A stretch of DNA of 64,000 nt, from contig NJIE01000029.1 of NCBI GenBank assembly GCA_002213445.1, forward strand, positions 1 to 64,000, read 5' to 3'. The translations under genes and the position numbers were made by a program. Below, piece by piece: positions 1 to 12,837 of the stretch (position 1 is the first letter of the stretch; every line of letters begins with the position of its first letter). Source of the stretch: Xenophilus sp. AP218F (GTDB taxonomy: Bacteria; Pseudomonadota; Gammaproteobacteria; Burkholderiales; Chromobacteriaceae). The notes under the pieces are model-generated. The model saw only the letters and a list, made by a program, of their open reading frames with translations, did not search any database and was not told where the DNA came from.

Positions 1-2
1 AA

Positions 3-653
3 GATCAGCAGGTTCCACCACCATGCAAACCTAGGACTTCTCTCCTGATTGCTGGTATGGCTGGCGGGGGCAGATCAAGTAAGCTCAACTGCAAAGGAAA
101 CCGGGCACCGCAGGATGTGGCCCTGAATCCCTATTTCGGCAAAGCGGTTGGCTGCATTATCGACAACTTGCAGGCTGTTGATGAAAGCGGACAAGCACAG
201 GAGCGACCCATCATTGCTCCTGGCGCTCATGGCATGCGCTCGACCCGATTTGTTGAATTTGCCACAGGCCGCGACCTATGGCCGGTGACCCGTTGCCACT
301 TAAACGCGATGGTGGCGGACACCAAGAAATGGGAGCAGAGCGCGGCTTATTGCCTCGATACGCATGCGGCGGTCCGGGCATGGGTGAAGAATGACCATCT
401 TGGATTTATCGTTCCATACCGGAAAGTTGGAAGCAAACGCAATTACCTGCCTGACTTCATTGTTGATTTGGTTTCTGGAGAGAAGCTGGTGATTGAAATC
501 AAGGGCCAGGTGATTGACGATGCGCTGATAAAAGAGGCCGCAGCCAAGCGATGGTGTGAAGCAGTGAACCGTGATGGCAGATTCGGTCGTTGGAGCTACC
601 ACTTGATAACGCATCCGGCTGACCTGATGAAGCTACTTGACCACATAGATTGA
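3..653 (+). CDS. C-terminal part of a type III restriction enzyme (Res-like), 5' end missing
   Basis: The reading frame is open to the left window edge; the first ATG is at 57. The last ~150 residues resemble the C-terminal nuclease domain of type III restriction (Res/BPTD_3080-like) enzymes: a stretch with KSHLN-like 'CHLNAMVADTKKWE', then 'VKNDHLGFIVPY', then a PD-(D/E)xK core 'LPDFIVDL' followed about 10 residues later by 'VIEIKGQ'. Family members are about 900-1000 aa, so the helicase part must lie outside the window or be lost. Residues encoded by 3-56 do not look like the family, so this may be a decayed remnant. Base composition is less GC-rich than the following genes, which with the adjacent tRNA suggests a horizontally acquired defence island. 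Confidence 0.6.
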   Translation, partial: DQQVPPPCKPRTSLLIAGMAGGGRSSKLNCKGNRAPQDVALNPYFGKAVGCIIDNLQAVDESGQAQERPIIAPGAHGMRSTRFVEFATGRDLWPVTRCHLNAMVADTKKWEQSAAYCLDTHAAVRAWVKNDHLGFIVPYRKVGSKRNYLPDFIVDLVSGEKLVIEIKGQVIDDALIKEAAAKRWCEAVNRDGRFGRWSYHLITHPADLMKLLDHID

Positions 654-661
654 GCATATTC

Positions 662-688
662 TCTGGTCAATCTGGTCAGTCTGGTCAA
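662..688. repeat. Three tandem copies of a 9-bp unit
   Basis: The unit TCTGGTCAA/TCTGGTCAG/TCTGGTCAA is repeated three times just after the stop codon of the restriction-enzyme fragment. No gene covers it. It could be a slippage product near the island border; no function is evident. Confidence 0.6.
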
Positions 689-818
689 GCAAAGAAGCCA
701 GTGCTTGCGCAGTGGCTTCTTCTTTCTTGGCTACGCGCTAAAGATGATACAGATGCCCGGTATGGATTGGTGTTGACCAAAACAGGTTACACAGCGGTTA
801 CATGATGGAGCTGAAATA

Positions 819-852
819 GAAAAAGGACCTGCAGCTTTCGCTGCAAGTCCTT
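819..852 (-). terminator. Rho-independent terminator downstream of the tRNA
   Basis: Inverted repeat AAGGAC-c-TGCAGC / GCTGCA-a-GTCCTT (823-852) with a 4-nt loop. On the minus strand it is followed by a T-rich tract. It lies just after the 3' end of the minus-strand tRNA. Confidence 0.75.
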
Positions 853-860
853 GATTATTT

Positions 861-939
<79 letters not shown>

Positions 940-967
940 AGAGGGGCGCATTATAGCAGAGACAAAC

Positions 968-999
968 AAAAATCCCCAAGCCTTGGCTTGGGGATTTTT
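968..999 (-). terminator. rpoD terminator
   Basis: A perfect 13-bp inverted repeat (968-980 with 987-999) around CCTTGG, with AAAAA/TTTTT ends. It starts 20 bases past the rpoD stop codon and is a strong intrinsic terminator on the minus strand; its symmetry would also work in the other direction. Confidence 0.85.
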
Positions 1000-1018
1000 C
1001 AAGTTTCACGCCAAACGC

Positions 1019-2953
<1,935 letters not shown>

Positions 2954-3031
2954 TTCGCTTCCTGCTTGAAAATAAGCCGAAAAAAACAGTTGATTATAAC
3001 ACAACTACGTCAGTTCTGGCCGAGCCGCCGT

Positions 3032-4813
3032 TCATGCGGACGGCGAGAACAGATCCCGCAGCAGTTCCCCTAGCAAGGTCTTTTCTTCCGGCGTCAGCCC
3101 TTCGTGCTGATCTTTCAGTTTTAGCCTGTCGAGTTGGGCCGAACGCAGCATTTTCAGCAATTTGGCGTTGCCATCCTGAAACAGCTGTCTGTCGTCGGCG
3201 CTCGGATCGGCAAACTCGTCCGGATCCTGCATTGCCTGTTGCAGCACACTATCCACCAGCCCTTCGTATGGGGTGCCCCTGAGGCCCTCCATCAATTGCG
3301 CCGTATTCGGCGGCTGGTCGTGTTCCTGCACGCGCTCCGCCAGCATGGCGAAGCAGGCAAGCTCGTCGGACAGCGCGATGCTGTCCGGCAAACGCACATC
3401 GCCAGCCCAGGCCGGGTTCATCAACAGCCACTTGATCAGTTTCTTGATCATCGGGGTGTTGATCTGGCGATGCGATTCCTGCGGCAGGCGATACTCTCGC
3501 CTGCCCTTGCGCTCGGCCGGCTTCTTGCCGGTGGTGAGCATGTCGAACTCGTCGACCTCCACCCCGGCCAGCTCGGCCAAACGCTTCTTGATGATGAAAG
3601 CCAGCGCCGGCGCGGCGATCTGTGCCAGCAACGGCGACGCCTGACGGATCAGGTCGGCCTTGCCCTCCGGCGTGGAGAGGTTAATTTCCCGGCACAGCTC
3701 GCGGGTGAAATACACCGACAAGGGCAGGCTCTGCTCTTCAAGGAGCTGCTCGAAGGCTTCGGCGCCGAACTCGCGCACATAGCTGTCCGGGTCGTGCTCC
3801 TTGGGCAGGAACAGGAAATTCAGCGCCTTGCCGTCCACCAGCTGCGGCAGGCTGTTTTCCAGCGCGCGCCAGGCCGCCTTGAGGCCGGCGTTGTCGCCGT
3901 CGAAGCAGAAATAGACCTGATCGGCGTGCCGGAGCAGCTTGCGCACGTGCTCGCCGGTGGTGGCGGTGCCCAGCGTGGCCACCGCGTACTGGACGCCGAA
4001 CTGCGCCAGCGCAACCACGTCCATATAGCCTTCGACCACCAGCACCCGGTTTTTATCCCGGATCGCCTGCCGCGCCTCGTACAGGCCGTACAGCTCGCGG
4101 CCTTTCTCGAACAGCGGCGTTTCCGGCGAGTTCAGGTACTTCGGCTCCCCCTTGCCCAGCACCCGGCCGCCAAAGCCGATGATGGCCCCGCGCTGGTTGC
4201 GGATCGGGAACATCAGCCGGTCGCGAAAACGATCGTAGCGGCGGCCGCTGTCTTCGGCGTGAATCACCAGCCCGGCTTCGACCAGCTTGTCGTCCTGGTA
4301 CTGCGGAAACACGTTTTCCAGGTTTTGCCAGCCGTCCGGCGCGTAACCCAGGCCGTAGCGGGCGGCGATTTCGCCGGACAGGCCGCGGCCCTTGCAATAC
4401 GCCACCGCCGTCGGCGCGCTTTTCAGCTCGCGCCGGTAGTAGTCGCTGGCCAGCTGCGTCATCTGTTCCAGCGACAGCTTCTTCTCGCGCGCCTTGCGGC
4501 TGGCTTCGGGGTTGGCGACCCGCTCGTTCGGCACCCGCAGGCCGATGCCTTCGGCCAGCATGGTCACCGCGTCGACAAAGCCCAGCCCCTGGTATTCCAT
4601 GACGAAACCGATGGCCGAACCATGCGCGCCGCAGCCGAAGCAGTGATAGAACTGCTTGGACGGGCTGACGGTGAACGACGGCGATTTTTCCTTGTGGAAG
4701 GGGCAGCAGGCCAGATAGTTCTGGCCTGCCTTTTTCAGCGGGACATAACGATCCACCACGTCGACGATGTCGACGCGGGACAGCAATTGATCAACGAAAT
4801 CCTGCGGAATCAA
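3032..4813 (-). CDS. dnaG: DNA primase DnaG
   Basis: Makes RNA primers for Okazaki fragments at the replication fork. The 593-aa length is normal. The N-terminal CHC2 zinc ribbon is intact (C37, H40, C58, C61 in 'CPFHKEKSPSF' and 'YHCFGCG'). It is followed by the catalytic core with a TOPRIM domain ('VVEGYMDVVALAQFG', then 'FCFDGDNAG') and a C-terminal helicase-binding domain that binds DnaB. It lies between yqeY and rpoD, the classical macromolecular synthesis arrangement, with short spacers and no terminator on either side. Confidence 0.98.
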   Translation of the reverse strand: MIPQDFVDQLLSRVDIVDVVDRYVPLKKAGQNYLACCPFHKEKSPSFTVSPSKQFYHCFGCGAHGSAIGFVMEYQGLGFVDAVTMLAEGIGLRVPNERVANPEASRKAREKKLSLEQMTQLASDYYRRELKSAPTAVAYCKGRGLSGEIAARYGLGYAPDGWQNLENVFPQYQDDKLVEAGLVIHAEDSGRRYDRFRDRLMFPIRNQRGAIIGFGGRVLGKGEPKYLNSPETPLFEKGRELYGLYEARQAIRDKNRVLVVEGYMDVVALAQFGVQYAVATLGTATTGEHVRKLLRHADQVYFCFDGDNAGLKAAWRALENSLPQLVDGKALNFLFLPKEHDPDSYVREFGAEAFEQLLEEQSLPLSVYFTRELCREINLSTPEGKADLIRQASPLLAQIAAPALAFIIKKRLAELAGVEVDEFDMLTTGKKPAERKGRREYRLPQESHRQINTPMIKKLIKWLLMNPAWAGDVRLPDSIALSDELACFAMLAERVQEHDQPPNTAQLMEGLRGTPYEGLVDSVLQQAMQDPDEFADPSADDRQLFQDGNAKLLKMLRSAQLDRLKLKDQHEGLTPEEKTLLGELLRDLFSPSA

Positions 4814-4845
4814 CGGCGAAAAATCCGGAGCGCGCCAGGCCGGCC

Positions 4846-5292
4846 TCAGGCCGACAGCTTGGCCTTGATGCGGGCGGAAACCAGCGCCATGTCGGCGCGG
4901 CCGGCCAGTTGCGGGCGCAGCAGGCCCATCACCTTGCCCATATCCTGCATGCCGGCGGCGCCGCTGTCGGCGACCGCGCGGGCCACCCGTTCGTCGATCT
5001 CGGCTTCCGACAACTGCTGCGGCATGTAAGCCATCAGCACGGCCATTTCGCCCTTTTCCTTGTCGGCCAGATCCTGGCGCCGGGCGGCTTCGTACTGGGC
5101 CACCGAGTCGCGGCGCTGCTTGAGCATCTTGTCGATCACGGTCACGATGGCGGCGTCGTCCAGTTCCACGCGCTCGTCGACTTCCTTCTGCTTGATGGCT
5201 GCCAGCAGCAGGCGGATCGCCGCCAGCTTGTCGGCTTCCTTGGCCTTCATGGCCGATTTCATGTCGTCGGAGATGCGAACTTTGAGGCTCAT
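4846..5292 (-). CDS. GatB/YqeY domain protein
   Basis: 148-aa protein made of the tail domain shared with the GatB subunit of amidotransferases. It is all-helical and Lys/Glu-rich, with conserved 'IRLLLAAIKQKEVDER' and 'MQDMGKVMGLLRPQLAGRAD'. The family is commonly found between rpsU and dnaG; a tRNA-related role is suspected from GatB but not established. The start ATG at 5292 follows a purine-rich site, and the gene lies 32 bases upstream of dnaG in the same operon. Confidence 0.92.
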   Translation of the reverse strand: MSLKVRISDDMKSAMKAKEADKLAAIRLLLAAIKQKEVDERVELDDAAIVTVIDKMLKQRRDSVAQYEAARRQDLADKEKGEMAVLMAYMPQQLSEAEIDERVARAVADSGAAGMQDMGKVMGLLRPQLAGRADMALVSARIKAKLSA

Positions 5293-5407
5293 ATCGTGCT
5301 CACTCGTCTGTGGGACTTGCCGCGAACGGCAAAGAGGATTCGGGAAGAAAGCTTGAGAAACCTGTGGGCGAACCGCGGCTTTTCAAGCTTTCCTGCGCTA
5401 GAAATGG

Positions 5408-5432
5408 CAAAACCGCAGGCATGGCCTGCGGT
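5408..5432 (-). terminator. Terminator/attenuator between rpsU and yqeY
   Basis: Stem ACCGCAGGC/GCCTGCGGT (5412-5420, 5424-5432) with a 3-nt loop, followed on the minus strand by TTTT. In E. coli a comparable internal terminator after rpsU lowers dnaG and rpoD expression relative to S21, so partial readthrough is likely here too. Confidence 0.75.
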
Positions 5433-5457
5433 CCTGCGAACTCGCTGCTGAAACTGA

Positions 5458-5670
5458 TTAGTACAGTTTCGGCGGCAGCATCTGGCTGCGGATGCGCTTG
5501 TAGTGGCGCTTAACGGCGGCAGCGTGCTTGCGCTTGCGTTCGGTGGTCGGCTTCTCGTAGAACTCGCGAGCGCGCAGTTCGGTCAGCAGGCCAGTCTTTT
5601 CTACAGCGCGCTTGAAGCGACGCAGAGCAACTTCAAACGGTTCGTTCTCTTTAACGCGAATATTCGGCAT
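5458..5670 (-). CDS. rpsU: 30S ribosomal protein S21
   Basis: 70-aa basic protein of the small ribosomal subunit, close to the 16S rRNA 3' end and involved in initiation. The sequence is typical of the family: '[20 protein letters not shown]', an arginine/lysine-rich middle ('[15 protein letters not shown]') and the normal length. It is the promoter-proximal gene of the rpsU-yqeY-dnaG-rpoD operon, separated from yqeY by a hairpin terminator. Confidence 0.98.
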   Translation of the reverse strand: MPNIRVKENEPFEVALRRFKRAVEKTGLLTELRAREFYEKPTTERKRKHAAAVKRHYKRIRSQMLPPKLY

Positions 5671-5731
5671 TGACTTAAGGGTCCTTAGATTTCTTTAGGG
5701 CGCGACAAGTGTCGCCGCCTGTAAAAACAGT

Positions 5732-5759
5732 ATTTTAGCAATGTTACTGCGATTGTAAA
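5732..5759 (-). promoter_or_regulatory. Sigma-70 promoter of the rpsU operon
   Basis: On the minus strand TTTACA (5759-5754) and TAAAAT (5737-5732) are spaced by 16 bp, each close to consensus. The predicted start site lies about 55 bases upstream of rpsU in AT-rich DNA. Confidence 0.6.
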
Positions 5760-5832
5760 AGTCTGATAAGACAACGTCAGGCCGGATTGTGGCGTTTCGC
5801 GCCCTCCGGCGCCGCCTCTACAGGCAGAAACG

Positions 5833-6630
5833 TCACGACTTGACGGAAGAAATCACCCCCTCACTCGGAGAACTAGGTACTGCGCTATAAAAACGTTTCG
5901 GCATCCGCCCGGCGAGATACGCCGCGCGGCCAGCCTCGACAGCCTGTTTCATGGCGTGGGCCATCAACACCGGCTGCTGCGCGGCAGCAATCGCGGTATT
6001 CATCAGCACGCCATCGCAGCCCAATTCCATGGCGACCGCCGCGTCGGAGGCGGTGCCTACGCCGGCGTCAACCAGCACGGGAACGTTGGACTGCTCGATG
6101 ATCAATTTCAGATTCCACGGATTCAGAATCCCCATGCCCGAACCGATCAGGCTGGCCAGCGGCATGATGGCGCAGCAGCCTATCTGCTCCAGCTCCCGGG
6201 CGATGATGGGATCATCCGAGGTGTAAACCATGACGTCGAACCCTTCGGCCACCAGCACTTCGGCCGCCTTGAGGGTTTCCTTGACGTTGGGGAACAGCGT
6301 ATTCGGATCGCCCAGCACTTCCAGTTTGACCAACCGGTGGTCATCCAAGAGTTCTCGGGCCAGGCGCAGCGTCCGTATGGCGTCTTCGGCGGAGTAACAC
6401 CCCGCCGTGTTGGGAAGCAGGTTATACCGGTTCTTCGGCAAAAAGTCCAGCAAATTCGGCTCGTTAGCGTGCTGGCCGAGGTTGACGCGACGGATCGCCA
6501 CGGTGACGATTTCCGTGCCGGACGCGTCCAGCGCGCGCGCGGTCTCGTCGAAATCGCGGTATTTGCCGGTGCCCACCAGCAAACGGGAATTGTACGCCTT
6601 GCCTGCTATGACCAGTTGATCGCTCACCAC
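5833..6630 (-). CDS. thiG: Thiazole synthase ThiG
   Basis: Condenses deoxyxylulose 5-phosphate, dehydroglycine and the ThiS thiocarboxylate sulfur to form the thiazole phosphate of thiamin. The 265-aa TIM barrel is complete: '[13 protein letters not shown]' at the N-terminus, '[15 protein letters not shown]' with the Schiff-base lysine region, '[19 protein letters not shown]', and the phosphate-binding '[20 protein letters not shown]'. It begins 21 bases after thiS. No other thiamin gene and no TPP riboswitch is visible here, because the pair is transcribed behind spoT. Confidence 0.97.
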   Translation of the reverse strand: MVSDQLVIAGKAYNSRLLVGTGKYRDFDETARALDASGTEIVTVAIRRVNLGQHANEPNLLDFLPKNRYNLLPNTAGCYSAEDAIRTLRLARELLDDHRLVKLEVLGDPNTLFPNVKETLKAAEVLVAEGFDVMVYTSDDPIIARELEQIGCCAIMPLASLIGSGMGILNPWNLKLIIEQSNVPVLVDAGVGTASDAAVAMELGCDGVLMNTAIAAAQQPVLMAHAMKQAVEAGRAAYLAGRMPKRFYSAVPSSPSEGVISSVKS

Positions 6631-6651
6631 TTCACCTCACAATTACGCCGC

Positions 6652-6857
6652 CTAGCCTCCGCCTACGGCCACTACGATTTCGAGCTCGTCGCCGCAGGAC
6701 AACAGCGTCTGCGCATGCTGGCTGCGCGGCACGATCTCGCCGTTTTTCTCCACCGCGATGCGCTTGCCGGCCAGCTCCAGCGCCTGGACCAGTTCGGCCA
6801 GGCTGGCGATGCCGGCGAACTCGCGCGCTTCGCCGTTGATGCTCAACGTCAGCACAT

Positions 6858-6861
<4 letters not shown>
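6652..6861 (-). CDS. thiS: Sulfur carrier protein ThiS
   Basis: 69-aa ubiquitin-fold sulfur carrier; its C-terminal Gly-Gly (here ending VGGG) is adenylated and converted to a thiocarboxylate that donates sulfur to ThiG. The central 'LELAGKRIAVEKNGEIVPR' is characteristic. The start codon overlaps the spoT stop as ATGA (6861-6858), so it is translationally coupled to spoT. Confidence 0.95.
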
Positions 6862-9011
<2,150 letters not shown>

Positions 9012-9031
9012 GCCTCACCCCTGCCGCTGAA

Positions 9032-9238
9032 TCAGGCCTTGCTACGGCTGAGGACTTCCTTGCCAACGTGGCCGGCGGCGATTTCACGCAAGGCGACAAC
9101 GGTAGGCTTGTGACGGCCGGCGTCCACAAAGGCGGTGGCGCCCGACGCCACCTGACGGGCGCGGTAAGCCGCGGCCAGGGTCAGGTCAAAGCGGTTCTGG
9201 ATGCGATCCAGGCAGTCGTCAACGGTAATGCGGGCCAT
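9032..9238 (-). CDS. rpoZ: RNA polymerase omega subunit
   Basis: 68-aa subunit that helps assemble the beta' subunit and, in proteobacteria, contributes to a ppGpp-binding site. '[20 protein letters not shown]' and '[12 protein letters not shown]' are diagnostic. It sits between gmk and spoT, the usual proteobacterial order, which ties the gene to ppGpp metabolism. Confidence 0.97.
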   Translation of the reverse strand: MARITVDDCLDRIQNRFDLTLAAAYRARQVASGATAFVDAGRHKPTVVALREIAAGHVGKEVLSRSKA

Positions 9239-9334
9239 GGTTATATTCTCAGGTTAAAGCGGTTAAACGGATTCAGGAACACTATATCATCGAATGTCCA
9301 CCCGACAAGCCGGACGGACGGGCCTTTGCCGGGC

Positions 9335-9964
9335 TTATTTGCCGGCGGTGCCCATGCGGCGGAACATCTCGGCCAGCCGGCGGCACTGCACGCCGCTGCG
9401 CAGGCGACGGGCGCGCACAATGCTGATCAGATCGACGCGGGCGCGTTCGAAGTCGTCGTTGACCACGATGTAGTCGTACTCGGCCACCTTGTCGATTTCG
9501 GCGCGAGCCGAAGCCAGGCGGCGCAGGATGACTTCTTCGCTATCGGTGTCGCGGCCGCGCAGGCGGCGTTCCAGTTCCTCGATCGACGGCGGCGCGATGA
9601 AGATGCCGATGGCGTCCGGGAACACCTTGCGCACCTGCTCGGCACCCTGCCAGTCGATTTCCAGCAGGATGTCCTGCCCGGCCTCCAGCCGGCTGCGGAT
9701 CCACGGCGCGCTGGTGCCGTAGCAGTTCCCGTAGACCTCGGCATACTCCAGAAAATCGCCGCGCGCCGCCATTTCGTCAAAAGCGGCGCGGTCGATGAAG
9801 TGGTAGTGCTTGCCGTCGATCTCGCCCTTGCGCGGCGCGCGGGTGCTGTAGGAGACGGACAGCTCCACCGTGGGCTCCGCCTGCAGCAACGCGGCCACCA
9901 GCGAGGTTTTGCCGGCGCCGGAAGGGGCGACCACGATGTAAATGTTCCCGGTTGGCTGACTCAT
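9335..9964 (-). CDS. gmk: Guanylate kinase
   Basis: Phosphorylates GMP to GDP. The 209-aa protein has the P-loop 'APSGAGKTSLVAALL' near the N-terminus, the GMP-binding 'VSYSTRAPRKGEIDGKHYHF' segment and 'EYAEVYGNCYGTS'. The length matches the family. It is the first gene of gmk-rpoZ-spoT-thiS-thiG; a 96-bp spacer precedes rpoZ. The start at 9964 agrees with the family N-terminus. Confidence 0.97.
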   Translation of the reverse strand: MSQPTGNIYIVVAPSGAGKTSLVAALLQAEPTVELSVSYSTRAPRKGEIDGKHYHFIDRAAFDEMAARGDFLEYAEVYGNCYGTSAPWIRSRLEAGQDILLEIDWQGAEQVRKVFPDAIGIFIAPPSIEELERRLRGRDTDSEEVILRRLASARAEIDKVAEYDYIVVNDDFERARVDLISIVRARRLRSGVQCRRLAEMFRRMGTAGK

Positions 9965-10128
9965 AAACGTGCCAAATCTTTGCCAAAGAGTAATTTTTCA
10001 GGATACCACAGAGCCCAGGTCTTTGTTAAGCAATGACATATTTTCATATCAAGATTTAGGTGATTCCGATTGACCTGCCGGATAATGGCGCGCTTCTTTT
10101 GCAACCCCCTGCCTGGAGTTACCCAGTC

Positions 10129-11427
10129 ATGCAATTTCTGGAAAGCTTTTTCAAATTGAAAGAGCACGGCACGACGGTGAAAACCGAAGTCATCGCCGGA
10201 TTCACCACCTTCCTGACCATGGCCTACATCGTCCTGGTCAACCCGCTGATCCTGTCCTCCACCGGCATGGACCTCAACGCGGTGTTCGTCGCCACCTGCC
10301 TGGCCGCCGCCCTCGGCACCGCCATCATGGGTCTGGTAGCCAACTATCCGATCGCGCTGGCGCCGGGCATGGGCCTGAACGCCTACTTCACCTTCAGCGT
10401 GGTCAAGGGAATGGGCCTTTCCTGGGAAACCGCTCTGGGCGCGGTGTTCATTTCCGGTATCGTGTTCCTGCTGGTCAGCCTGTTCAAGGTGCGGGAAGCC
10501 ATCGTCAACGCCATTCCGCAATCGCTGAAGTTCGCCATTTCCGCAGGCGTCGGCATGTTCCTGGCCATCATCGCGCTGAAGAACGCCGGCGTGATCGCCG
10601 CCCACCCCGCCACCTACCTGACGCTGGGCGACATCCACAACCCGACCACCCTGCTGGCCATCCTGGGCTTCTTCCTGATCGTGGCGCTGGAATACCGCCG
10701 CGTGCCGGGCTCCATCATCATCGGCATTCTGGTGGTGACGGTGCTGTCCATCGCCCTGGGCCTGTCTCCGTTCAAGGGCATCGTTTCGCCGATCCCGAGC
10801 CTGGCGCCCACCTTCATGCAGATGGACATCGCCGGCGCGCTCAACGCCGGCCTGATCGGCGTGATCTTCGTGTTCTTCTTCGTCGACCTGTTCGACACCA
10901 CCGGCACCCTGGTGGGCGTATCGCATCGCGCCGGCCTTCTGGACAAGGACGGCAAGCTGCCGCGGCTGAAACGCGCGCTGATGGCCGACTCCATCGCCAT
11001 CACCGCCGGCGCCGTGATGGGCACCTCGTCCACCACCGCCTACGTCGAATCCGCCGCCGGCACCGCCGTGGGCGGCCGCACCGGCCTCACCGCCGTGGTC
11101 GTCGCGCTGCTGTTCCTCGCCGCGCTGTGGCTGTCGCCGCTGGCCGCCACCGTGCCGGCCTACGCCACCGCGCCGGCGCTGTGCTACGTCGCGGTGCTGA
11201 TGGCGCGCGGCCTGGCCGAAATCGAATGGAACGATCTGACCGAATCCGCCCCGGCGGTGATGACCGCGCTGGCGATGCCGTTCACTTTTTCCATCGCCGA
11301 CGGCATTGCATTCGGCTTCATCAGCTACGTAGTCATCAAGACCCTGGCCGGCCGTTTCGCCGACCTGAAACCGGCGGTGGTGGTGATCGCCGCCTTGTGG
11401 ATCTTCAAGCTGGCTTTCTTCGGCTAA
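10129..11427 (+). CDS. NCS2-family purine permease (AzgA/PbuG type)
   Basis: Inner-membrane proton symporter for purine bases; 432 aa with about 12-13 predicted membrane segments. Family signatures include 'VEVIAGFTTFLTMAYIV'-like 'KTEVIAGFTTFLTMAYIVLV', 'ALAPGMGLNAYFTF' and 'DLFDTTGTLVGVSHRAG', which place it with adenine or guanine/hypoxanthine transporters (AdeP/GhxP relatives). The start at 10129 (MQFLESFFKL) is preferred over 10060 because a TGGAG site precedes it and the family starts there. The next gene is apt, so adenine or a related base is the likely substrate; exact specificity is not readable. Confidence 0.92.
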   Translation: MQFLESFFKLKEHGTTVKTEVIAGFTTFLTMAYIVLVNPLILSSTGMDLNAVFVATCLAAALGTAIMGLVANYPIALAPGMGLNAYFTFSVVKGMGLSWETALGAVFISGIVFLLVSLFKVREAIVNAIPQSLKFAISAGVGMFLAIIALKNAGVIAAHPATYLTLGDIHNPTTLLAILGFFLIVALEYRRVPGSIIIGILVVTVLSIALGLSPFKGIVSPIPSLAPTFMQMDIAGALNAGLIGVIFVFFFVDLFDTTGTLVGVSHRAGLLDKDGKLPRLKRALMADSIAITAGAVMGTSSTTAYVESAAGTAVGGRTGLTAVVVALLFLAALWLSPLAATVPAYATAPALCYVAVLMARGLAEIEWNDLTESAPAVMTALAMPFTFSIADGIAFGFISYVVIKTLAGRFADLKPAVVVIAALWIFKLAFFG

Positions 11428-11454
11428 AACCACAATAATCCGTTTATTCACGAT

Positions 11455-11486
11455 GGCCTGCCGCGCCCCGCGGCAGGCCGTTTTCT
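11455..11486 (+). terminator. Terminator after the purine permease
   Basis: An 11-bp GC stem (11455-11465 with 11469-11479) and a 3-nt loop, followed by GTTTTCTT. It separates the permease from apt, which therefore probably has its own promoter. Confidence 0.8.
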
Positions 11487-11532
11487 TGCGGCCAAACCAC
11501 GCACTCTCTTGATTTCGAAGTACAATAGCGCA

Positions 11533-12090
11533 ATGGAAAACCTCAGCAATCTCGACTACGCCAGCTATCTCAAGGGCTGGATCCGCACCGTCCCCAACTG
11601 GCCGCAGCAAGGCGTGATGTTCCGCGACATCACCCCCCTGCTGCAGAACCCGAAAACCTTCCGCATGCTGATCGACATCTACGTCCATCGCTACATGACC
11701 GAGAAGGTGGACCTGGTGGCCGGCCTTGACGCGCGCGGCTTCATCATCGGCTCGGTGCTGGCTTATGAACTCAACGTCGGCTTCGTGCCCATCCGCAAGA
11801 AGGGCAAGCTGCCGTTCACCACGGTGGAAGAAGAATACGAACTGGAATACGGCAACGCCGCGGTGGAAATGCATACCGACGCCTGCAAGCCGGGCGACCG
11901 CGTGATCCTGATCGACGATCTGGTCGCCACCGGCGGCACCATGATGGCAGGCTACAAGCTACTGAAGCGCATGGGCGCCGACGTGCTGGAGGCGGCGGCC
12001 ATCATCGAGCTGCCGGAACTGGGCGGCGGCAAGCTGGTGCGCGACGGCGGGCTGGACCTGTTCACCGTCTGCAGTTACGAAGGCCACTGA
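11533..12090 (+). CDS. apt: Adenine phosphoribosyltransferase
   Basis: Salvages adenine with PRPP to give AMP. The 185-aa protein contains '[17 protein letters not shown]' near the N-terminus, '[17 protein letters not shown]' and the PRPP-binding motif '[14 protein letters not shown]'. The start at 11533 (MENLSNLDY) fits the family better than the ATG at 11509, although no strong Shine-Dalgarno precedes it. Its partner upstream is a purine permease, making a small salvage module. Confidence 0.95.
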   Translation: MENLSNLDYASYLKGWIRTVPNWPQQGVMFRDITPLLQNPKTFRMLIDIYVHRYMTEKVDLVAGLDARGFIIGSVLAYELNVGFVPIRKKGKLPFTTVEEEYELEYGNAAVEMHTDACKPGDRVILIDDLVATGGTMMAGYKLLKRMGADVLEAAAIIELPELGGGKLVRDGGLDLFTVCSYEGH

Positions 12091-12114
12091 GCGCGACCTT
12101 CCGCGCCACGCGTC

Positions 12115-12137
12115 AAGCCGCCCCGGGCGGCTTTTTT
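12115..12137 (+). terminator. apt terminator
   Basis: Stem AAGCCGCC/GGCGGCTT (12115-12122, 12126-12133) with a CCG loop and a T-run to 12137, 25 bases after the apt stop. Confidence 0.85.
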
Positions 12138-12153
12138 CTTGCCCGCCGGCATG

Positions 12154-12176
12154 AAAAAAGCCCGGCGCGGCCGGGC
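12154..12176 (-). terminator. Terminator of the PadR/HAAS operon
   Basis: Stem GCCCGGC/GCCGGGC (12160-12166, 12170-12176) with a 3-nt loop; on the minus strand it runs into TTTTTT (12159-12154). It lies 22 bases past the last reading frame of the operon. Confidence 0.85.
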
Positions 12177-12197
12177 AAGAGACGTGGAGTCGTCAAA

Positions 12198-12347
12198 TCA
12201 ATTCTTTTCCTGCGCCAAAACCAGCGCCTGTCCCCGCAATTGGATATCGGGCTGCGGCCGCGCGTCGGCAAAAGCCAGACGGGCCTTGATCGTCGGCCCT
12301 TCCTGCGCATGGCTCGGCGGCCGCCCTTGCAGTCCAGCTTCAGCCAT
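12198..12347 (-). CDS. 49-aa ORF coupled to the secreted-protein gene (possible frameshifted tail)
   Basis: The ATG (12347-12345) overlaps the stop codon of the preceding gene as TGATG, with AGGAG just upstream. The 49-aa product (starts MAEAGLQGRPP, ends LVLAQEKN) has no signal peptide or membrane segment and ends just before the operon terminator. Third-position GC is moderately high, consistent with coding. It is either a translationally coupled microprotein or the displaced C-terminus of the upstream protein after a frameshift. I do not recognise it. Confidence 0.45.
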   Translation of the reverse strand: MAEAGLQGRPPSHAQEGPTIKARLAFADARPQPDIQLRGQALVLAQEKN

Positions 12348-12826
12348 CAGCTCCTCATCTCCGGTTTGCCCAAGCTGGCGCGGATATCCGCCTTGAGCGC
12401 GCCGGCAGCCAGCGCCACCTGCGGGCTATTGCCCTGGAAACCGAGCGTCAGGGTCTGGCTGCTTGCCAAACTGGCGGCAAATTGCCCTTCCAGATCGGCA
12501 CACGCCGCCTTCAGCTCGATGCTCAGTGCCTTGCCGGGACAGATATTGCCGTGCATGGTCAGCTCGCAACGCCTGGCCGGCGCGCCGCCCAGGCCAAGCT
12601 GCAAGATCAGCTCCCCGCCTTGCTGGCGCGCGCCCGTCTTGCAGCTCGCATCGGACCGGTTGCGCCTGTCCAGCGACAGCCGGCACGACTTGCCGCCGTC
12701 GGTTGTCTGCTCCAGCTTCGCCGCGTCGCCGCGGAAGGTCGGCTTTTCGCTATGCCCGACCTCGCTTGCGCCGACCCGGGCCGCCAGCAACAACGACAGC
12801 GCGCCGACTGCGATTCTCGTCATCAT
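12347..12826 (-). CDS. Small secreted protein of unknown function in the PadR/HAAS operon
   Basis: 159 aa. The N-terminus is a signal peptide (MMTRIAVGALSLLLAA, probable cleavage near VGA-SE). The mature part has five cysteines (in KSC, SCK, RCE, ICP, ACA contexts), so it is suited to the periplasm or outside. No family is recognised. Two adjacent ATGs (12826, 12823) are possible starts. It lies 11 bases after the mini-HAAS gene and is the third gene downstream of padR, so it is likely an output or envelope component of that system. Confidence 0.7.
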   Translation of the reverse strand: MMTRIAVGALSLLLAARVGASEVGHSEKPTFRGDAAKLEQTTDGGKSCRLSLDRRNRSDASCKTGARQQGGELILQLGLGGAPARRCELTMHGNICPGKALSIELKAACADLEGQFAASLASSQTLTLGFQGNSPQVALAAGALKADIRASLGKPEMRS

Positions 12827-12837
12827 TCTCGCGCGCC

